A stretch of DNA of 64,000 bases from an uncultured Bacilli bacterium. Its GTDB lineage: Bacteria; Bacillota_I; Bacilli_A; RF39; UBA660. Positions 58,164-64,000 of the stretch are shown piece by piece (position 1 is the first letter of the stretch; each line of letters opens with the position of its first letter). The notes beneath the pieces were generated by a model that made no database searches, was not told where the DNA came from, and worked only from the letters and a program-made list of their open reading frames with translations. Both the position numbers and the translations under genes were made by a program. The stretch is taken from contig CAKPHC010000001.1 of assembly GCA_934155645.1 (NCBI GenBank), forward strand, positions 124,001 through 188,000, read 5' to 3'.

Positions 58164-59660
58164 TTAATTATTATTTTTAGTTTTTTGTTCGTAAACACGT
58201 TTTAATGTTTTAGCTAATTTAACTTGTTGAATATTCTTATACATATCAGTCTTATATGCATATTCAACAACTTGTCCAGTTTGTATGCACATTTTTTCCT
58301 TTGGTGTTCTGGCAAATGCTAACATTAGATTTTCTTCTGATGTTCCATCAAAATCCCATCCAGATACAATGACAGTCTTACAAAATTCATTTAACCCAAA
58401 TGGATACTTTTCCGGATTAGCATAATATTGTTGCTTTCTAACGTTATACAATACTTTTAACAAAATATCTGCCGATAATGGTGCATCAAAATACTTTACA
58501 AATTCAGTTAATCTTTGTATAACCTTTTCCTTGTTTGGTTTAAGAATCACCGGAAATAAAGGATCAAGATAAGCTTTATTAATTAATGTATTATCATCAA
58601 CTAAATAAGACATATGATTTATTGATTTTCTCATTTCTTCTGGTAAACCTTCAAAACCTGTTTTGTCAATTTGTTCTTCAAATTCCAGAACTATATCACT
58701 GGAAAAATAAGGAAATGCTTCTTCTACAATTCGCCCATTATCAATTTCATCCATTTTTATCTTTGTCATGGCAAAGTGTTTGTATGAATATAAAAACTTT
58801 GTATCAGACTCATTTTTTTTATTATCCCAAGTAGGGTCAAAGTAATAAATTCCGTTAACACCATATTTATCATCTTTAACAAATATACGATTCCTTGCGT
58901 GTCCTCGTTTTTTATCAGGTTGCATTAACTGTATAATATCACATTCAATTCCAAGCCTTTCAATTAACGCTTTAAATACATTTGCATAACCAAGACATAC
59001 TATTTTATCACCTAATAAAGCTGTGGATAAATTCCTTGAAATCATTTTATCTTCGTTTTTATCAACTTCAACATAAACCTTATCTCTTACCATATCATAA
59101 GCATACATAATTTTTTCCAATGGTGAAAAATTATATTTTTTAATGTTGCTAATTCTCTCATCAATTGCTTCAACTGTATCTTTATATTCTTTAAATGTAA
59201 TTAACTCATCATTACCAGATATTTGAAAATAAATATTTAAAGTTTCTTCTCCAAACGCTTCACTTATTTCATTTGCCAATCTTGGGTCTAAGTCAAAATA
59301 ATCTTCAAAAATTATTTTCTTTGTTTTTAAAGCAGGATTTTCTCTCACAAATTCAGCAACTCTCTTTGGTTCATAACGAAATACTATATCTTCGGCATTT
59401 TTTAAAAATTCTAATCTATTATTTTTAATTTGCTCTAAAAAATCAACGTCTTCATAGTCATCAGCAATCTCAATATTAAAGGATATGCTTTCATCAAAAT
59501 CATAAGGATTTGATATTAATTCTTCAAAACTTCCTTCCAGTGATGTTCTAATACATATTTCATAGTCACAATAATTAAAATCAGGTATACCTCGTGTAAC
59601 ACTTGTTTTAAATAGTCCTTCTTCTTCATTGAAAGGACTAATTATTAATCTACCTTTCAT
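58164..59660 (-). CDS. Transglutaminase-like (papain-fold) protein
   Basis: A 498-residue cytoplasmic-looking protein (no signal peptide). A transglutaminase core is seen with Cys222 (Lys-Ile-Val-Cys-Leu-Gly-Tyr-Ala), His254 (Arg-Gly-His-Ala-Arg-Asn) and Asp275 (Tyr-Tyr-Phe-Asp-Pro-Thr-Trp-Asp), the catalytic triad. The N-terminal 180 residues and C-terminal 200 residues are not recognised. Protease or cross-linking activity is inferred from the triad. The ATG follows GGGGGAAATTCG, and the 5' leader carries a terminator, so expression may be controlled at leader level. Confidence 0.8.
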   Translation of the reverse strand: MKGRLIISPFNEEEGLFKTSVTRGIPDFNYCDYEICIRTSLEGSFEELISNPYDFDESISFNIEIADDYEDVDFLEQIKNNRLEFLKNAEDIVFRYEPKRVAEFVRENPALKTKKIIFEDYFDLDPRLANEISEAFGEETLNIYFQISGNDELITFKEYKDTVEAIDERISNIKKYNFSPLEKIMYAYDMVRDKVYVEVDKNEDKMISRNLSTALLGDKIVCLGYANVFKALIERLGIECDIIQLMQPDKKRGHARNRIFVKDDKYGVNGIYYFDPTWDNKKNESDTKFLYSYKHFAMTKIKMDEIDNGRIVEEAFPYFSSDIVLEFEEQIDKTGFEGLPEEMRKSINHMSYLVDDNTLINKAYLDPLFPVILKPNKEKVIQRLTEFVKYFDAPLSADILLKVLYNVRKQQYYANPEKYPFGLNEFCKTVIVSGWDFDGTSEENLMLAFARTPKEKMCIQTGQVVEYAYKTDMYKNIQQVKLAKTLKRVYEQKTKNNN

Positions 59661-59673
59661 CGAATTTCCCCCT

Positions 59674-59704
59674 AAAAAAATCTCATCGTAGATACAATGA
59701 GATT
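59674..59704 (-). terminator. Terminator in the leader of the transglutaminase-like gene
   Basis: Minus-strand stem AATCTCAT/ATGAGATT with a 10-nt loop, followed by seven T, 14 bases before the ATG. It ends the short RNA begun at the promoter 59760-59788. Confidence 0.85.
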
Positions 59705-59753
59705 AATATTATGTCTATTTAGTTATTCTGCAACCCCCATTGTTTCACAACTG
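59674..59753 (-). ncRNA. Short leader RNA or sRNA of unknown class
   Basis: A perfect sigma-A promoter and a strong terminator bracket about 80 bases. The 5' part can fold as CAACC ... GGTTG enclosing TTGT-GAA-ACAA, or as an alternative TTTCA/TGAAA hairpin; a linker CAGAATAACTAAATAGAC follows, then the terminator. It could be an attenuator of the downstream gene or a free sRNA. It does not match a riboswitch class I recognise. Confidence 0.5.
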
Positions 59754-59759
59754 GTTGAA

Positions 59760-59788
59760 ATTATACCATATTTGAGTCTTTTTGTCAA
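59760..59788 (-). promoter_or_regulatory. Consensus promoter of the leader RNA
   Basis: Minus strand TTGACA (59783-59788), 17-base spacer, TATAAT (59760-59765); an exact sigma-A consensus. Between here and 59904 I see no other gene with a start. Confidence 0.85.
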
Positions 59789-59903
59789 ATAATGTCAATA
59801 TTACTAATAGTTTCTTAATCCGACGTTTATCCAAGAAAAGTTTTAGTTTTAATAGAAGAATTTGCAGTTTCATAGATAGACTTTTGTTCTACTCCAACAA
59901 TTT

Positions 59904-61237
<1,334 letters not shown>

Positions 61238-61316
61238 CAAACGCATTTGATTCATATAATTAATATGCTTATCTTTATATAAAAATGGTATAATATAAAC
61301 ATAGGAAGGTGAATAT

Positions 61317-62423
61317 ATGAAAGTATTATTGCTATCTTGCAGTACTGGTGGTGGACATGATTCAGCAGCTTATGCTATTGGAGAAAAATTAACCGAAAAA
61401 AATATTGATTGGACAATACTCGACCCAATTAAACTATCTAGCGAATCTTTTTCGAAAAAAGTAAACAATTTATATATAAACGTTGTTAACAATAATCCTA
61501 ATCTATTCAAAGGGGCTTACAAATTTGCTGAAATGTATGGTTCGCTAAAAATCAAATCACCTATATACGCAATAAACAAACTATTTGCAAAAAAATTAGA
61601 AAAATACATTGAAGATAACAACATTAACGTTGCCATTGCAACACACTTATACCCCGCTGAAATATTGACCAGTATAAAAAAGAAAAACCAAAATATTCAT
61701 TTTATTGCTGTTGCAACCGATTACACTTCAATTCCTTTTTGGGAAGAAACAAATCCAGATTACTTTGTAATCCCAAGTAAAGATTTAATGAATGAATTCA
61801 CAAGCAAAGGCATCAAAGAAGACAAACTATTACCGCTAGGTATTCCAGTATCACCAAGATTCAATTCAACCACTTCAAAACAATCAGCTAGAAAACTTCT
61901 AAATATCAATACTAAAAAACCAATCATTTTAATAATGACTGGAAGTATGGGATTTGGTAATACAGAATCTATAATTGATAAAATATTAGAAAAATATAAT
62001 AACGAAGTTAACGTTATAATTATCTGTGGAAATAATAAAGAAATGAAACAAAACTTAGAAAATAAATACAAACAAGAAAACGTAATAATTGAAGGATTCA
62101 TTAACAATATACCTTTATATATGGATGCCTCTAACATTATATTAACTAAACCCGGCGGACTAACAAGCACCGAAACAGCAGTAAAAAATATCTTAACTAT
62201 CTTTACAAATCCTATACCAGGATGTGAAAATCACAATGCCAAATTCTTTGAGGATAGAAATATGGCTTATGTTTCAACTAACGACGATGACACCTTAAAA
62301 TACATAGATATATTATTAACAGATAAAACACTTGGTAAAAAAATGAAAACCAATCAATCAAAATTTATAAATAAAAACTCTACTAACGATATAGTAGAAT
62401 TTATACTTAAAGAATATAGTTAA
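61317..62423 (+). CDS. UgtP/MGDG-synthase-like glycosyltransferase
   Basis: GT-B enzyme transferring a sugar to diacylglycerol, giving glycolipid for membranes or lipoteichoic acid anchors. 368 residues with Ser-Thr-Gly-Gly-Gly-His (about residue 9), Thr-Asp-Tyr (about 142), Met-Thr-Gly-Ser-Met-Gly-Phe-Gly (about 209) and Lys-Pro-Gly-Gly-Leu-Thr-Ser-Thr-Glu (about 279), the MurG-like nucleotide-sugar motif. AGGAAGGTGA precedes the ATG. It overlaps the TetR gene end by 4 bases. Sugar (Glc or Gal) cannot be told. Confidence 0.9.
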   Translation: MKVLLLSCSTGGGHDSAAYAIGEKLTEKNIDWTILDPIKLSSESFSKKVNNLYINVVNNNPNLFKGAYKFAEMYGSLKIKSPIYAINKLFAKKLEKYIEDNNINVAIATHLYPAEILTSIKKKNQNIHFIAVATDYTSIPFWEETNPDYFVIPSKDLMNEFTSKGIKEDKLLPLGIPVSPRFNSTTSKQSARKLLNINTKKPIILIMTGSMGFGNTESIIDKILEKYNNEVNVIIICGNNKEMKQNLENKYKQENVIIEGFINNIPLYMDASNIILTKPGGLTSTETAVKNILTIFTNPIPGCENHNAKFFEDRNMAYVSTNDDDTLKYIDILLTDKTLGKKMKTNQSKFINKNSTNDIVEFILKEYS

Positions 62424-62989
62424 AAATCCAACTCATTAGGAATTAAACGATCTAAGTACATAAGAAGATCTTCTCTTGTATACTTACGATCTTTTTTTAA
62501 CCACTCTGTACTAACATTAAACACAGCACCAATATAAAACTTAGCAATTATTTCACTAGGTATTTTTCCTTTATTAGCCCCATCATTTTTAATTCTTTTA
62601 GTAATATCAGCATTTATAACATCATAAAAAATATCCATAGTAATACTATTCTTATTATTAATCATTACCTCAATATATGTATTTTTTCTATCCTCAATGT
62701 GATTTAACAACAATCTAATCATTTCTAAGTAATATTCTTTAGTGTTAGAAATATTTTTATTTTTATCTAACTCTTTAGTTAATAATTCCTTTAAATCTTT
62801 TATATAATCTGCAAGAAGTTCATACTTATCATTATAATGAGCATAAAAAGTTGACCTATTAATCATTGCTTCATTACAAATATCTGATACTTTTATTTCT
62901 TCAAATGGTCTATCTTTCATTAAATTTACCAAAGCATCATATAAACATTTCTGAGTTTTTATAATTCTTAAATCTTTCTTATTATTCAT
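62420..62989 (-). CDS. TetR/AcrR-family regulator (DhaS-like C-terminus)
   Basis: A 189-residue repressor-type protein with an N-terminal HTH (Ile-Lys-Val-Ser-Asp-Ile-Cys-Asn-Glu-Ala-Met-Ile-Asn-Arg-Ser-Thr-Phe-Tyr) and a ligand-binding helical domain. It is divergent from an MMPL exporter, which it likely controls. The reading frame extends upstream, but AGGTGATTGG places the ATG at 62989. Confidence 0.88.
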   Translation of the reverse strand: MNNKKDLRIIKTQKCLYDALVNLMKDRPFEEIKVSDICNEAMINRSTFYAHYNDKYELLADYIKDLKELLTKELDKNKNISNTKEYYLEMIRLLLNHIEDRKNTYIEVMINNKNSITMDIFYDVINADITKRIKNDGANKGKIPSEIIAKFYIGAVFNVSTEWLKKDRKYTREDLLMYLDRLIPNELDF

Positions 62990-63005
62990 CCAATCACCTA
63001 TCAAT

Positions 63006-63035
63006 ATTATATTATTTAATCTATACACTTGTAAA
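63006..63035 (-). promoter_or_regulatory. Promoter of the TetR-family gene
   Basis: Minus strand TTTACA (63030-63035), 18-base spacer, TATAAT (63006-63011), just upstream of the start. The adjacent gap has repeated GTTGCTTA/AACATA words that could be operators. Confidence 0.5.
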
Positions 63036-63167
63036 GATAACATACTAAATGTTGCTTATTTATCAATACATTTTTTAAAAAACGTTGCTTAACATACATT
63101 CCTTTTTATATGTTGCTGTATTTTTCTATTCCATTTAATAAAATATTATGTCAAATGGAGGATAAAA

Positions 63168-64000
63168 GTGAAAAAATTTGGTGATTTTATTTGTAAACAT
63201 AAAGTAGCTGTGTTTGCTATATCAATAATACTGTTGATATTATCAATATTTGGAATAAAAGCTACAAAAATTAACTATGACATTTTAGTATATTTACCAG
63301 AGGATATCGAAACTGTTAATGGTCAAAATATATTAACAAATGATTTTAATATGGGTGCATTTTCTATTACTATCATTGATAATATGAATGCTAAAGATGT
63401 ATTAAAATTAGAGAATCAAATAAAAGAAGTAAAAGGCGTTAACAAAGTTATTACAGCCTATGACCTTACTGGTACTAGCATCCCTTTAGAAATGCTACCC
63501 AATGACATTATCGACAAAATTAAAAAAGATAATTCTACATTAATGTTTATCACTTATGAAGGAGGCACTTCTTCTGAATCAACTCTTAATGCAATCAAAG
63601 AAATAAAAACATTAACAAAAGATTCATGCAAAATAAGTGGTATGAGTGCAATGGTATTGGATACTATGAACTTATCCGAAAAAGAAATAACAATTTATAT
63701 AGTCATTGCTGTATTATGTTGTATAACTGTACTTGAATTATCACTTGATTCATACTTAGTACCTATTCTTCTTTTAGGTAATATAGGTGCTGCTATTATA
63801 TTCAATTTAGGGAGCAATATAATATTTGGAGAAATATCTTACATTACCAAAGCCTTAGTTGCAGTATTGCAATTAGGTGTTACTACAGACTTTTCAATAT
63901 TCTTATATCACGCTTATGAAAATAAAAAGAAAGAAACAGGTAATATAAATGATGCAATGAGTGAAGCAATATCTGAAACATCATCCGCCGTAACCGGAAG
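63168..64000 (+). CDS. MMPL/RND-type exporter, N-terminal part (runs off the window)
   Basis: About 278 visible residues starting at GTG (GGAGG six bases before). One N-terminal membrane segment (about 14-34), an extracytoplasmic porter domain (about 35-180) and further membrane segments including Leu-Gly-Val-Thr-Thr-Asp-Phe-Ser-Ile-Phe-Leu (TM4, with the Asp of the proton relay). MMPL-type proteins export lipids, polyketides or drugs by proton motive force. Divergent from a TetR regulator. The C-terminal part lies outside the window. Confidence 0.88.
   Translation, partial: MKKFGDFICKHKVAVFAISIILLILSIFGIKATKINYDILVYLPEDIETVNGQNILTNDFNMGAFSITIIDNMNAKDVLKLENQIKEVKGVNKVITAYDLTGTSIPLEMLPNDIIDKIKKDNSTLMFITYEGGTSSESTLNAIKEIKTLTKDSCKISGMSAMVLDTMNLSEKEITIYIVIAVLCCITVLELSLDSYLVPILLLGNIGAAIIFNLGSNIIFGEISYITKALVAVLQLGVTTDFSIFLYHAYENKKKETGNINDAMSEAISETSSAVTG

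Overview
The window is an AT-rich (roughly 30% G+C by eye) chromosomal segment with small intergenic gaps, Shine-Dalgarno motifs of the GGAGG type, the standard genetic code and Bacillus-type gene neighbourhoods. It reads as an anaerobic, endospore-forming member of the Firmicutes (Bacilli or Erysipelotrichia-like, probably an uncultured gut lineage). Anaerobic metabolism is suggested by pyruvate formate-lyase with its activase, rubrerythrin, a ferredoxin and ferrous iron uptake FeoAB. Spore formation is supported by spoIIIAH, gerE, a GerM-domain protein, spoVS, spmA/spmB with a DacB-type carboxypeptidase, yunB and a YutH/CotS-like protein. I cannot assign a genus. No rRNA, CRISPR array, insertion sequence or prophage was seen.

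Layout. 1-2.7 kb: truncated cardiolipin synthase, a decayed CarD-family gene and an HExxH protein. 2.8-6.7 kb: two tRNAs, a CDF transporter, gerM-gerE, spoIIIAH, efp, rpmG. 6.8-11 kb: UvsE, a class B penicillin-binding protein, DUF2624 and endonuclease IV. 11-12.5 kb: two prepilin-like proteins, one carrying a dockerin-like pair of calcium loops. 12.5-19 kb: SpoVS, lipid genes (acyl-CoA ligase plus PlsC), an RNA methyltransferase and a pseudouridine synthase. 19-22 kb: pflBA. 22-28 kb: a kinase-like protein, an orphan MvaI/BcnI-type nuclease, seven tRNAs, a Ca2+-type P-ATPase and five more tRNAs. 28-34 kb: NifU-like protein, YutH-like protein, several low-complexity proteins, DUF1292 and YunB. 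34-39 kb: dacB-spmA-spmB-rluB in the Bacillus subtilis order, then a secreted protein whose promoter contains a run of ten G. 39-48 kb: TrpS, Tex, a giant prepilin-like protein with Ig-like modules, a 3D-domain protein, and a PerR/Fur-rubrerythrin operon behind a clean Fur-type box. 48-58 kb: RmuC, ABC-F ATPase, FeoAB with a divergent DtxR-type regulator, and a thioredoxin-like lipoprotein. 58-64 kb: a transglutaminase-like protein behind a terminator-bearing leader RNA, a collagen-like protein, a UgtP-like glycosyltransferase, a TetR regulator and a truncated MMPL exporter.

How it fits together. Sporulation genes are scattered, but several keep Bacillus neighbourhoods (gerE-gerM, efp-spoIIIA, dacB-spmA-spmB-rluB, nfo-yqfT, yutI-yutH). 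Candidate sigma-E and sigma-K promoter elements occur upstream of dacB, yunB, gerE and the collagen-like gene. Cell-surface variation is a second theme: a phase-variable-looking promoter, three proteins with prepilin leaders and a 45-bp repeat collagen gene. Iron and oxidative stress control (Fur-type box at perR-rbr, DtxR-like half sites at feoAB) is a third.
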